Shown in pieces: positions 17,704-26,900 of a stretch of DNA of 64,000 nt. Under the pieces are notes generated by a model. That model was not told the DNA's origin. It did not search any database and saw nothing but the letters and a program-made list of their open reading frames with translations. The position numbers were made by a program, and so were the translations under genes. Location of the stretch: NCBI RefSeq assembly GCF_001513955.1, contig NZ_KQ948155.1, positions 62,001 to 126,000 on the forward strand, written 5' to 3'. Source of the DNA: Streptomyces pseudovenezuelae (GTDB lineage Bacteria > Actinomycetota > Actinomycetes > Streptomycetales > Streptomycetaceae). Position 1 is the stretch's first letter. Every line of letters starts with the position of its first letter.

Positions 17704-18176
17704 TCCGCCCCGCCACCCCCGCCGACATCCCCGCCGTCCACGCCCTGATCCGCGAACTCGCCGACTACGAAAGGGCCCTGGACGAGGCGAAGGCCACCGA
17801 GCGACAACTCCACGAGGCCTTCTTCGGCCCCCGACCCGCCGCCTACGCCCACGTGGCGACCGACACCACGGACACGGTGGTCGGCTACGCCGTCTGGTTC
17901 CTCACCTTCTCCACCTGGCGCGGCGTCCACGGCATCCACCTGGAGGACCTCTACGTCCGCCCCACGGCCCGCGGCGGCGGCCACGGCAAGGCCCTGCTCA
18001 CCGCACTCGCCCGCATCTGCGTCGAGCGCGGCTACCAGCGCCTCGAATGGTCCGTCCTGAACTGGAACACCCCCGCGATCGACTTCTACGAATCCCTCGG
18101 CGCCCGCCCCCAGGACGAGTGGACGGCGTACCGCCTCACCGACGAAGCCCTCCTGAAGGCCGCCGGCACCGCGTGA
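17700..18176 (+). CDS. GNAT-family N-acetyltransferase (diamine acetyltransferase-like)
   Basis: 158 aa. It starts IRPATPADIPAVHALIRELADYE, close to spermidine/spermine N1-acetyltransferases. It has the cofactor region IHLEDLYVRPTARGGGHGKALLTAL and the end NTPAIDFYESLGARPQDEW. Middle gene of a three-gene coupled set: its GTG overlaps the kinase stop and its stop overlaps the next GTG. Plausible substrates are polyamine- or aminoglycoside-like amines; unproven. Confidence 0.85.
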   Translation: MIRPATPADIPAVHALIRELADYERALDEAKATERQLHEAFFGPRPAAYAHVATDTTDTVVGYAVWFLTFSTWRGVHGIHLEDLYVRPTARGGGHGKALLTALARICVERGYQRLEWSVLNWNTPAIDFYESLGARPQDEWTAYRLTDEALLKAAGTA

Positions 18177-19213
18177 GCACCCCCGCCTTCGTCCCCGGCC
18201 TCGAACTGGCCCGCCGCTTCTACACCGAGGCGGTGGGCCCGCTGCTGGCGGAGGCCGCCCCCGGCCTCCCGCACTCCGCCGCGCGCATCGGCCCCGGCTC
18301 CGAGGTCCTCGGCTACGACACCCCGCGCTCCGCCGACCACGAATGGGGCCCGCGCCTCCAGCTGTTCCTGCGCCCCGAGGACGCCTCCCGCCACGCGGAC
18401 CGAATCCGACACGCCTTGGCCGAGCGCCTCCCGAAGACCTTCCACGGCTACCCCACGAACTTCGCGCCCACCGGCGAGGCCCGCGACATCCGCGTCATGC
18501 GCGCCTCCGACGGCCCGGTCCACCACCGCGTCGAGATCACCGACGTTCCCTCCTGGTTCACCGACACCCTCGGCTTCGACCCGACCTCCGCCCTCACCCC
18601 CGCCGACTGGCTGCGCACCCCCACCCAACGCCTCGCCGAGGTCACCGCCGGCGCCGTCTTCCACGACGGCCTGCACACCCTCGCCCCCGCCCGCACCGCC
18701 CTGCGCTGGTACCCGCGCGACCTGTGGCGGTACGTCCTGGCCTGCCAGTGGCAGCGCATCGCCCACGAGGAGGCCTTCGTCGGCCGTTGCGGAGAGGTCG
18801 GCGACGAACTCGGCTCGGCCGTCGTCGCCGCCCGCCTGACCCGCCACCTGATGCGCCTGTGCCTCCTCATGGACCGCCGCTATCCGCCGTACGGCAAATG
18901 GCTGGGCAGCGCCTTCACTCGCACCACCGCGGGCGCACGCCTCACCCCGGTCCTCACGGCCGCCCTCGCGGCCACCGACCGGCACGAACGCGAGCGCCAC
19001 CTCACCACCGTCTACGAAACGGCCGCCGGCCTGCACAACCGGCTCGGCCTCACGGACCCCCTCGACCCCACGACCAGGCCGTACCACTCCCGCCCCTTCC
19101 GCGTCCTGCGCGCGGACCGGTTCGCACAGGCCCTGATGGCCCACGTGACGGACCCGGCGATCGGGGAACTCCCCCTGCCGGAGCCGGCGGACACCGGACC
19201 GGGGATTCCCTGA
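18173..19213 (+). CDS. DUF4037 nucleotidyltransferase-like protein
   Basis: 346 aa. Near the N-terminus it shows the Pol-beta-type nucleotidyltransferase signature G-S, 11 residues, then D-H-E (GSEVLGYDTPRSADHEWG), which fits hG[GS]X9-13Dh[DE]h. A long helical C-terminal domain follows (DLWRYVLACQWQRIAHEEAF). DUF4037 proteins have no settled function. GTG start at 18173 overlaps the stop of the acetyltransferase gene by 4 bp. With its neighbours this operon combines kinase, acetyltransferase and nucleotidyltransferase folds. Confidence 0.78.
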   Translation: MSTPAFVPGLELARRFYTEAVGPLLAEAAPGLPHSAARIGPGSEVLGYDTPRSADHEWGPRLQLFLRPEDASRHADRIRHALAERLPKTFHGYPTNFAPTGEARDIRVMRASDGPVHHRVEITDVPSWFTDTLGFDPTSALTPADWLRTPTQRLAEVTAGAVFHDGLHTLAPARTALRWYPRDLWRYVLACQWQRIAHEEAFVGRCGEVGDELGSAVVAARLTRHLMRLCLLMDRRYPPYGKWLGSAFTRTTAGARLTPVLTAALAATDRHERERHLTTVYETAAGLHNRLGLTDPLDPTTRPYHSRPFRVLRADRFAQALMAHVTDPAIGELPLPEPADTGPGIP

Positions 19214-19295
19214 TCCGCGCGCGCAGCGGCCCGAGCGCACCCGGACGCGGATTTCGATACGCCGGCGATATACGCCCGCTCGTAGCATCGAAGGC

Positions 19296-19991
19296 ATGCG
19301 TGTGTTGATCGTCGAGGACGAGCTCTACATGGCAGAAGCCATCCGCGATGGCCTACGCCTCGAAGCGATCGCGGCCGACATCGCGGGCGACGGCGACACC
19401 GCTCTGGAACTGCTGGGCATCAACACCTACGACATCGCCGTCCTCGACCGGGACATCCCCGGACCCTCCGGCGACGAGATCGCCCAACGCATCATCGACT
19501 CCGGCAGCGGCATGCCGATCCTCATGCTCACCGCGGCCGACCGCCTCGACGACAAGGCCTCCGGCTTCGAACTCGGCGCCGACGACTACCTCACCAAACC
19601 CTTCGAACTCCAGGAACTCGCGCTCCGGCTCAGAGCCCTCGACCGCCGCCGCGCCCACCACCGCCCTCCCGTGCGGGAGATCGCGGGCCTGCGCCTGGAC
19701 CCGTTCCGCAGGGAGGTCTACCGGCAGGGCCGCTACGTCGCGCTGACCCGCAAGCAGTTCGCCGTGCTCGAAGTCCTCGTCGGCGCCGAAGGCGGTGTCG
19801 TCAGCGCCGAAGCCCTCCTGGAGCGCGCCTGGGACGAGAACGCCGACCCGTTCACCAACGCCGTACGCATCACCGTCTCGGCCCTGCGCAAGCGCCTGGG
19901 CGAACCCTGGATCATCGGCACCGTGCCGGGTGTCGGCTACCGCATCGACACCCAGCAGGAGGCCGGACCCGAAGGACACGGCCGTGGGTAG
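19296..19991 (+). CDS. OmpR-family response regulator (VanR-like)
   Basis: 231 aa. Receiver domain: acidic pocket VEDE, phospho-acceptor Asp at about 51 (AVLDRDIPG), Thr in MLTAAD and Lys in YLTKPF. C-terminal winged helix: LTRKQFAVLEVL, FTNAVRITVSALRKRLG and GVGYRID. It overlaps the kinase gene by 8 bp, so the pair is one operon. The target genes are not evident nearby. Confidence 0.9.
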   Translation: MRVLIVEDELYMAEAIRDGLRLEAIAADIAGDGDTALELLGINTYDIAVLDRDIPGPSGDEIAQRIIDSGSGMPILMLTAADRLDDKASGFELGADDYLTKPFELQELALRLRALDRRRAHHRPPVREIAGLRLDPFRREVYRQGRYVALTRKQFAVLEVLVGAEGGVVSAEALLERAWDENADPFTNAVRITVSALRKRLGEPWIIGTVPGVGYRIDTQQEAGPEGHGRG

Positions 19992-21093
19992 GGCGCCCGG
20001 CCTGAGCGTGCGCCTCAAACTCACCCTCAGCTACGCCGGGTTCCTCATGCTCGCGGGCGTCCTGCTGATCGCCGCCGTGGGGCTGTTCCTGCTGCGGAAC
20101 GGCGAGTTGGCACGCAACGAGGCGGGCGCGGTGCAGGCCACCCCGGGCACCACCTTCGTGAAGGGCTTCGCCCCGACGGCAGCCGGAGCCATGGCGTTCC
20201 TGCTGGTGTTCGGCCTCCTGGGCGGATGGATCCTCGCCGGCCGCATGCTCGCCCCCCTCAACCGCATCACGGACGCCACCCGCACCGCCACCACCGGATC
20301 CCTCTCCCACCGGATCCGGCTACCGGGCCGCAAGGACGAATTCCGCGAACTCGCCGACGCCTTCGACACGATGCTCGCCCGGCTCGAAGCACACGTCGCC
20401 GAACAGCGCAGGTTCGCGGCCAACGCCTCCCACGAACTGCGTACCCCGCTCGCGATCTCGAAGTCCCTGCTCGACGTGGCCCGCACCGATCCGCACCGCG
20501 ACACCGGCGAACTCATCGACCGCCTCCGCACCGTCAACACCCGGGCGATCGACCTCACCGAGGCCCTGCTCCTGGTCAGCCGCGCCGAACAGCGCTCCTT
20601 CACCCGCGAACGCGTCGACCTGTCCCTCCTGGCGGAAGAAGCCACCGAAACGCTCCTCCCCCTCGCGGAGAGGCACGGCGTCACCCTGGAGACCCGCGGC
20701 GACATCACCCCCACGACCGGATCGCAGGCCCTGCTGCTCCAGCTGACCACGAACCTCGTGCACAACGCGATCATCCACAACCTGCCCGACCGGGGCATCG
20801 TGCGGGTCACCACCCGGGCCCGCCCCGGCTCGGCGCTCCTGACCGTCGAGAACACCGGCGAGCAGCTCGCCCCGGAACTGATCCCGACCCTCACCGAGCC
20901 GTTCCGGCGCGGCACCGAACGCGTCCACACCGACCACGCGGGAGTGGGCCTGGGCCTGGCCATCGTCAAAACGATCACCCAGGCCCACGACGGCACCCTC
21001 ACCCTCACCCCACGCCCCGAAGGCGGAATGCACATCAGCGTGGAACTACCGTCCACGCCTCCCGCACAACACAAAGGCCCAGGTCAGACCTGA
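19984..21093 (+). CDS. Sensor histidine kinase (VanS-like)
   Basis: 369 aa. Two transmembrane helices (about 17-37 and 66-87) enclose a short extracellular loop of about 30 residues. A HAMP-like linker follows, then the H-box FAANASHELRTPLA with His at about 150, an N-box (NLVHNAIIHN) and a G box (GVGLGLAIVKTI). The short sensor loop suggests sensing at or within the membrane. GTG at 19984 has CGAAGGA upstream. Its stop codon lies in the loop of the terminator. Confidence 0.9.
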   Translation: MGRAPGLSVRLKLTLSYAGFLMLAGVLLIAAVGLFLLRNGELARNEAGAVQATPGTTFVKGFAPTAAGAMAFLLVFGLLGGWILAGRMLAPLNRITDATRTATTGSLSHRIRLPGRKDEFRELADAFDTMLARLEAHVAEQRRFAANASHELRTPLAISKSLLDVARTDPHRDTGELIDRLRTVNTRAIDLTEALLLVSRAEQRSFTRERVDLSLLAEEATETLLPLAERHGVTLETRGDITPTTGSQALLLQLTTNLVHNAIIHNLPDRGIVRVTTRARPGSALLTVENTGEQLAPELIPTLTEPFRRGTERVHTDHAGVGLGLAIVKTITQAHDGTLTLTPRPEGGMHISVELPSTPPAQHKGPGQT

Positions 21094-21106
21094 TCTGACC
21101 TGGGCC
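21076..21106 (+). terminator. Intrinsic terminator overlapping the kinase stop codon
   Basis: Perfect 13-bp stem (GGCCCAGGTCAGA with TCTGACCTGGGCC) and a CCTGA loop. The TGA in the loop is the stop codon of the histidine kinase gene. It lies 7 bp from the end of the opposing tRNA and can serve both directions. Confidence 0.85.
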
Positions 21107-21112
21107 GAGCGG

Positions 21113-21186
21113 AGCCCCCTGTCGGATTCGAACCGACGACCTACGCATTACAAGTGCGTTGCTCTGGCCATCTGAGCTAAGGAGGC
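21113..21186 (-). tRNA. tRNA-Thr (anticodon TGT)
   Basis: The minus strand folds as a complete tRNA of 74 nt. Acceptor arm GCCTCCT pairs with AGGGGGC (one wobble), D-arm GCTC/GAGC, anticodon stem ACGCA/TGCGT with loop CTTGTAA (anticodon TGT), T-arm GTCGG/CCGAC with TTCGAAT. CCA is not encoded. Confidence 0.95.
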
Positions 21187-21317
21187 GTGCACCGCCGCCA
21201 CGGGGGGTGCGCCCGAGCAGTGTACCCAGGTCGCCGTGGAGGCCTGTCGAAAATTTCCGCGAAGTTCACAGTCCGCCAGGTACTGACATACGCGTGAACG
21301 CCGGGTACCGTCCTGAG

Positions 21318-21339
21318 CCAGTCCACCTGCGTGGACTGG
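21318..21339 (+). promoter_or_regulatory. Inverted repeat in the msiK upstream region
   Basis: Arms CCAGTCCAC and GTGGACTGG are perfect complements around a CTGC loop, 64 bp before the msiK start. It may be an operator or a leader hairpin. It does not match the DasR dre consensus. Confidence 0.5.
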
Positions 21340-21403
21340 ACCACCACCTTCCTACAACGGATCGTCCGGCACGTTCCTGCCGGTAGAAGGGGGCCTCTGA
21401 GCC

Positions 21404-22540
<1,137 letters not shown>

Positions 22541-22574
22541 GGACGAACCGCAGCAATTCACCCAGGTTGACGAG

Positions 22575-22606
22575 AAGGGCCCCGCAGACTGCCTGCGGGG
22601 CCCTTT
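22575..22606 (+). terminator. Intrinsic terminator after msiK
   Basis: AAGGGCCCCGCAG and CTGCGGGGCCCTT form a perfect 13-bp stem with an ACTGC loop, followed by TTCC. Confidence 0.88.
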
Positions 22607-22756
22607 CCGCGTGCGGGCGGCGGCGACAAATACCCCGGCACACCGGTCATTTCGAGCAGCGTGCGTCAACCCCCTACCCAGAAAACGGCGCCATCCCATC
22701 CCCCGAACCGGTGACTAAATGTCGCCAAATCATTACCGCACGCTACCCTCACACGC

Positions 22757-23218
22757 GTGAAGCACTCCACTTACCAACAGACGCGACGCGGCCGGGGCCC
22801 CGCCCGCCGTATCGGCCGCTCCCTCGCCCTTGTCCTGCCCGTCGTCCTGGTGCTCTCCGGGACCCTCGCGGTCACCCGAGTCAACTGGTCGGGGGATCCC
22901 TCGAGCTCCTCGGTGCTCACCGCGTCGGACGCGACGGTCTCGGACAGCAAGCCGCGCGGCGCGCCCCTCGCCCCGCAGGACCTCCTGCGCGAGCAGCTGC
23001 TGACCGAGCTCCAGGAGAAGGACCCGGGCATCGCCCTCACCCACCTCCAGGAGGCCGTGAACGAGCGTCCGTCGCTCGCCCGGCACTGCGCCTCCATCGC
23101 GCGGGCCCTGGGCCGCGCAGCGGTCCGTGTGTACGGCCCCACGCGCGCGCAGTCGTACGCCCGCCCCGTCTGCGACACGTCCTTCGCGACGGGTGTGGCC
23201 GCGGCACACAGCGGCTGA
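22757..23218 (+). CDS. Small secreted or membrane-anchored hypothetical protein
   Basis: 153 aa. A basic start (MKHSTYQQTRRGRGPARR) is followed by one hydrophobic segment (SLALVLPVVLVLSGTLAV), giving a signal peptide or anchor. The exported part is helical and carries only two Cys residues (RHCASIARALGRA and RPVCDTSF), which could form a disulfide. No family recognised. A nucleotidyltransferase gene follows after 59 bp on the same strand. Confidence 0.75.
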   Translation: MKHSTYQQTRRGRGPARRIGRSLALVLPVVLVLSGTLAVTRVNWSGDPSSSSVLTASDATVSDSKPRGAPLAPQDLLREQLLTELQEKDPGIALTHLQEAVNERPSLARHCASIARALGRAAVRVYGPTRAQSYARPVCDTSFATGVAAAHSG

Positions 23219-23277
23219 TCCCGCGCGAGGGGATGCCGACCGAGGTCGGGAGAGGGGCGCGTCGTACAGTTCCGGTC

Positions 23278-24009
23278 ATGACCGATCCGAACGCCGCGTC
23301 CCGCCCCACCCAGGCCGTGATCCTGGCCGGCGGCCAGGGCTCCCGGCTGCGTCCGTACACCGACGACCGGCCCAAGCCGATGGTCGAGATCCCCGGTACG
23401 GGGACTCCGATCATCGGCCATCAGCTTGTCTGGCTCGCCGAGGAAGGCGTGACGGACGTGGTGATCAGCTGCGGGCATCTGGCCGAGGTGCTCCAGGACT
23501 GGCTGAAGACGGCCGACCTGCCGGTGCGCGTCCAGACCGTCATCGAGACGGAGCCGCTCGGCCGCGGTGGCGGACTGAAGTACGCGGCGGCGCGTCTGCC
23601 GCACCCGGACCGGGCGTGGTACGCGACGAACGGTGACATCTGGACCCGGTTCTCGCTGCGGGACATGGCGGACTTCCACACCGAGCGGGACGCGGTCGCC
23701 ACGGTCGCGCTGGCACGGCCGCGGATTCCGTGGGGGGCCGTGCAGACCGACGGGTTCGGGCACATCACGGACTTCATCGAGGCACCGCCGTCGACGTTCG
23801 AGATCAACGCGGGGGTGTACGTCTTCTCGCCCGCGTTCGCCGGGCTGCTGCCGGAGCGCGGGGACCATGAGCGGACCACGTTTCCCACGCTCGCGCGGGA
23901 GCTGCGGCTGGCCGGGTTCCCGATTCCGCAGGGGGCCTACTGGCGGGCCATCGACACGGCGAAGGATCTGACGGAAGCGGCTAGGGAACTGGCGGCGCTC
24001 GGTCGGTAG
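23278..24009 (+). CDS. Sugar nucleotidyltransferase (GDP-mannose pyrophosphorylase-like)
   Basis: 243 aa. Signature motif AVILAGGQGSRLRPYTDDRPKPMVEI, then TNGDIW for metal binding and EINAGVYVFSP, all standard for NDP-sugar pyrophosphorylases. It lacks the left-handed beta-helix C-terminal domain. Likely makes an NDP-hexose for a cell-surface glycan or glycosylation; nucleotide and sugar not determinable here. The ATG at 23278 gives the family N-terminus. Confidence 0.87.
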   Translation: MTDPNAASRPTQAVILAGGQGSRLRPYTDDRPKPMVEIPGTGTPIIGHQLVWLAEEGVTDVVISCGHLAEVLQDWLKTADLPVRVQTVIETEPLGRGGGLKYAAARLPHPDRAWYATNGDIWTRFSLRDMADFHTERDAVATVALARPRIPWGAVQTDGFGHITDFIEAPPSTFEINAGVYVFSPAFAGLLPERGDHERTTFPTLARELRLAGFPIPQGAYWRAIDTAKDLTEAARELAALGR

Positions 24010-24030
24010 CGGCCTGCAGGCACACATGGA

Positions 24031-24067
24031 GAAGGTCCCGCACCTCGAAGGGTGTGGGACCTTCTTG
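24031..24067 (+). terminator. Intrinsic terminator after the nucleotidyltransferase gene
   Basis: GAAGGTCCCGCACC pairs with GGTGTGGGACCTTC (one wobble) followed by TTG. It lies between convergent genes. Confidence 0.85.
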
Positions 24068-24122
24068 TGGGCCGGTGTCGCTCAGCCGGTGGGGTTGCCC
24101 AGTACGTCGCCCACCGGCCCGC

Positions 24123-25739
24123 CTACCCCAACAGGCCGCCGACCAGGCCCGGTTGGCCGGAGGAGGAACCCCCGGTGCCGGAGCCGCCCGTCGAACCGCC
24201 GGAGGTGCTGGTGCCCCCGGTCGGGCCCGAGGTGGTGCTGGGTGCCTGCTGGACCGGGGAGGACTGCTGGGGTGCTGTCTGGCCCGTGGTGCCCTGGGTC
24301 TGGCTGGGCGAGCCCCCGCCGGTGGCGGTGCCGGTGTCGCGGGTGGCGCCGGGTGACGCCGAGGTGCCGGCGGACGGGCCGCGGGTGGCGCCCTGGCTGG
24401 GCGTGGTGGACGCCGACGGCTTCTTCTTGTGGGCCCTGGCGGAGTCCTGCGGGAGCGGGGAGCCGGGCAGTTCGTTGCGCGGGGCCTCGCCGGGGCCGGG
24501 GACGATGACCCGGTCGGCGTCCCGGACGGCGCCGCCGAGGACGGAGCCGATCAGGAGGGTGAGGCCGGTGGCGATGGCCGTGATGAGGGCGCCGCGGCGC
24601 AGGACGTAGCGGCGCAGCTCCCAGATGTCGGAGTGGGGTCCCAGACGGCGCCAGGCGCTGCCCGCGAGGCGGCCGTCGATGGAGTAGACGGGGGCGCCGG
24701 CGATGATCAGCGGGGACCAGGCGGCGAGGTAGATGATGTCAGGGGTGTCGTAGGCGGGGACGCTCTTCCAGCTGACGGTGACGAGGAGCGCGGCGGAGAG
24801 GCCGGCGCCGATGACCGCGGCGACGCGCTGCCAGCAGCCCAGGATCGTGAGGACGCCCACGATGACCTGGAGGAAGGCGATGACGAGGCCGGAGCCGACG
24901 GGGTGCTGGAGGGCGAACTGGCGCAGCGGTTCGGCCACTTCCCACGGGTGCAGGGTGTTGAGCCACTTGACCATGGAGCCGCGCTTGCCGCCGTCGAAGT
25001 AGACGGGGTCGCACAGCTTGCCCATGCCGGCGTAGATGGAGATGAAGCCGAGGAAGATCCGGAGCGGGAGGAGGACGACGCCGAGGTTCATCCGGCGGCC
25101 CGGGTAGTACGCGTGCCGCGCGTTCTCGTCGCCCTGTCGCCTGGTGGCGCGGTCGGCGCGGGCCTCGTCGAAGCCGTCGTCGAACTCCTCGCCCTCGTAG
25201 GCGGGTTCGTCGTACGCGCTGCCGACCGTGCGCATGTGGGGCAGGAGTCGGGTGCCGTCGCCGTCGGGCGTGCGCTGGGCGCCGACGACCGGGGTCTCCA
25301 TGGTCTGGGCCAACTCGCCGTCGTAGTCGGCCCGGTAGCCGGAGTCGACGTCGATGCGGGGGATGACCTGGGTGGCTCCGGCGTCGGCGGCGGGCGGCTC
25401 GGCATGGCCGACGCTGCCGCCCCGCACGGCCTGCAACAGGCGGTGGGCGCCGGTGTCGTCGGGGGCGGACCTGCCGCTCCACACGACGGGTCGGCGGCGT
25501 CCCGCGGCGCCGGCGGCCGGCATCCTGCTGGTGTCCTCGGCGGCGATCAAGTGCCGTGCGATGCGCGGGGATTGGGCGCGTCTCGTCGACGCGCCCAACT
25601 GCACGCGGAAGCTCGCATGATTGACGATGATCTGCGCCGGATCGCTCGGCACCTTCACCATGCTCAGCGCGGGAGCGTCGTCGAAGCCCGACGGGCCGTC
25701 CCCCGTGGGTGTGCGGGGTGTTCTGGTGTCCACACTCAT
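24123..25739 (-). CDS. DoxX-family membrane protein with long flanking tails
   Basis: 538 aa. The N-terminal ~210 residues are cytoplasmic, acidic and of low complexity. A four-helix DoxX-like core follows (LGVVLLPLRIFLGFISIYAGMGK at its start), plus a fifth hydrophobic helix (ITAIATGLTLLIGSVLGG). The last ~130 residues are Ser/Thr/Gly/Pro-rich and probably extracellular. DoxX relatives are linked to redox and oxidative-stress complexes. It converges with the nucleotidyltransferase gene and lies downstream of rlmB. Confidence 0.82.
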   Translation of the reverse strand: MSVDTRTPRTPTGDGPSGFDDAPALSMVKVPSDPAQIIVNHASFRVQLGASTRRAQSPRIARHLIAAEDTSRMPAAGAAGRRRPVVWSGRSAPDDTGAHRLLQAVRGGSVGHAEPPAADAGATQVIPRIDVDSGYRADYDGELAQTMETPVVGAQRTPDGDGTRLLPHMRTVGSAYDEPAYEGEEFDDGFDEARADRATRRQGDENARHAYYPGRRMNLGVVLLPLRIFLGFISIYAGMGKLCDPVYFDGGKRGSMVKWLNTLHPWEVAEPLRQFALQHPVGSGLVIAFLQVIVGVLTILGCWQRVAAVIGAGLSAALLVTVSWKSVPAYDTPDIIYLAAWSPLIIAGAPVYSIDGRLAGSAWRRLGPHSDIWELRRYVLRRGALITAIATGLTLLIGSVLGGAVRDADRVIVPGPGEAPRNELPGSPLPQDSARAHKKKPSASTTPSQGATRGPSAGTSASPGATRDTGTATGGGSPSQTQGTTGQTAPQQSSPVQQAPSTTSGPTGGTSTSGGSTGGSGTGGSSSGQPGLVGGLLG

Positions 25740-25857
25740 CTAACCGAGTGACGTGTGGTTAGGACACTGCTTTGACCCGCCGGATCTGTCCGGACCCCGT
25801 CAAGCTTGCCCCGTACGCCCGGAACACCCCGTGTGGGGGACCGTGCCGAACAGCCGT

Positions 25858-26799
25858 TCAGACCCGGCGGCGAGCCGCCTCGTACAGCACGATGCCCGCC
25901 GCCACACCGGCGTTGAGCGACTCGGCGCCTCCCGGCATCGGGATCCGCACCCGGTAGTCGCAGGTCTCGCCGACCAGGCGGGACAGGCCCTTGCCCTCGC
26001 TGCCGACGACGATGGCGACCGGGCCGCCGAGGGCCTCCAGGTCACCGATCTCGTGCTCGCCGTCGGCGGCGAGGCCGACGACCACGATGCCCTGCTTCTT
26101 GTACGCCTCCAGGGCGCGCGTCAGGTTGGTGCAGCGGGCGACGGGGGTGCGGGCGGCCGTACCGGCGGACGTCTTCCAGGCACCGGCGGTCATGCCGGCC
26201 GCGCGCCGCTCGGGCACGAGGACGCCGTGGCCGCCGAAGGCGGAGACGGAGCGGACGGCGGCACCAAGGTTGCGCGGGTCGGTCACGCCGTCGAGGGCGA
26301 CGATCAGGGGGTCCTGACCCTCGTCGTAGGCGGCGTTGGCGAGGTCCTCGGGGTGGGCGTACTCGTACGGCGGGACCTGGAGGACCAGGCCCTGGTGGTT
26401 GAGCCCGTTGGTCATCCGGTCGAGCTCGGGGCGGGGGGCCTCCATGAGGTGGACGCCGCCCCGGTCGGCGACGAGCTGGAGGGCCTCGCGCACCCGCTCG
26501 TCGTTGTCGATGAACTGCTGGACGTAGAGCGTCACCGCGGGCACGCCCTCGCGCAGCGCCTCGACGACGGGGTTGCGCCCGACGACCATCTCCGAGGTGC
26601 CCTTGCCGCCGCGGCCGCGCGGCGTCGGACGGCGTACCGCCTGCTTCGCCTTGGCGTTGGCGACACGGTTCTTCTTGTGGCCCTTGCGCATCTCTGCGGG
26701 CGGGGTCGGCCCCTTGCCCTCCAGGCCCCTGCGCCGCTGGCCGCCACTGCCGACCTGCGCGCCCTTCTTGCCGGACATGCGGCGGTTGTTGGCTGCCAT
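25858..26799 (-). CDS. rlmB: 23S rRNA 2'-O-methyltransferase RlmB (TrmH/SpoU family)
   Basis: 313 aa. A basic, disordered N-terminus of about 85 residues precedes the substrate-binding domain (VVGRNPVVEALREGVPAVTLYV) and the SPOUT knot with motifs DPRNLGAAVRS, VVGSEGKGLSRLV and ESLNAGVAAGIVLYE. Expected to methylate the conserved G of the 23S rRNA P-loop region; other TrmH-family targets are possible. It follows cysS on the same strand, separated by a terminator-like hairpin. Confidence 0.92.
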   Translation of the reverse strand: MAANNRRMSGKKGAQVGSGGQRRRGLEGKGPTPPAEMRKGHKKNRVANAKAKQAVRRPTPRGRGGKGTSEMVVGRNPVVEALREGVPAVTLYVQQFIDNDERVREALQLVADRGGVHLMEAPRPELDRMTNGLNHQGLVLQVPPYEYAHPEDLANAAYDEGQDPLIVALDGVTDPRNLGAAVRSVSAFGGHGVLVPERRAAGMTAGAWKTSAGTAARTPVARCTNLTRALEAYKKQGIVVVGLAADGEHEIGDLEALGGPVAIVVGSEGKGLSRLVGETCDYRVRIPMPGGAESLNAGVAAGIVLYEAARRRV

Positions 26800-26856
26800 G
26801 ACCTACCTGTTCTGCGTGATGTCTGCGTCGGGGAAATATTCGTACGTCTATGCAGT

Positions 26857-26882
26857 GTGCCGCCCGGAGGGCCGGGCGGCAC
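26857..26882 (-). terminator. Hairpin between cysS and rlmB
   Basis: GTGCCGCCCGG and CCGGGCGGCAC form a perfect 11-bp stem, loop AGGG. It lies 18 bp after the cysS stop and before rlmB, so it may terminate or attenuate read-through. Confidence 0.75.
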
Positions 26883-26900
26883 AATCGATCATGAAAAGGG

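Noticed and set aside
21318..21345. DasR (dre) operator before msiK
   Set aside because: The repeat has the wrong arm sequence and centre for the dre consensus ACTGGTCTAGACCAGT.
24429..25751. A 440-codon plus-strand open frame
   Set aside because: Antisense shadow of the DoxX-family gene, whose transmembrane helices are clear on the other strand.
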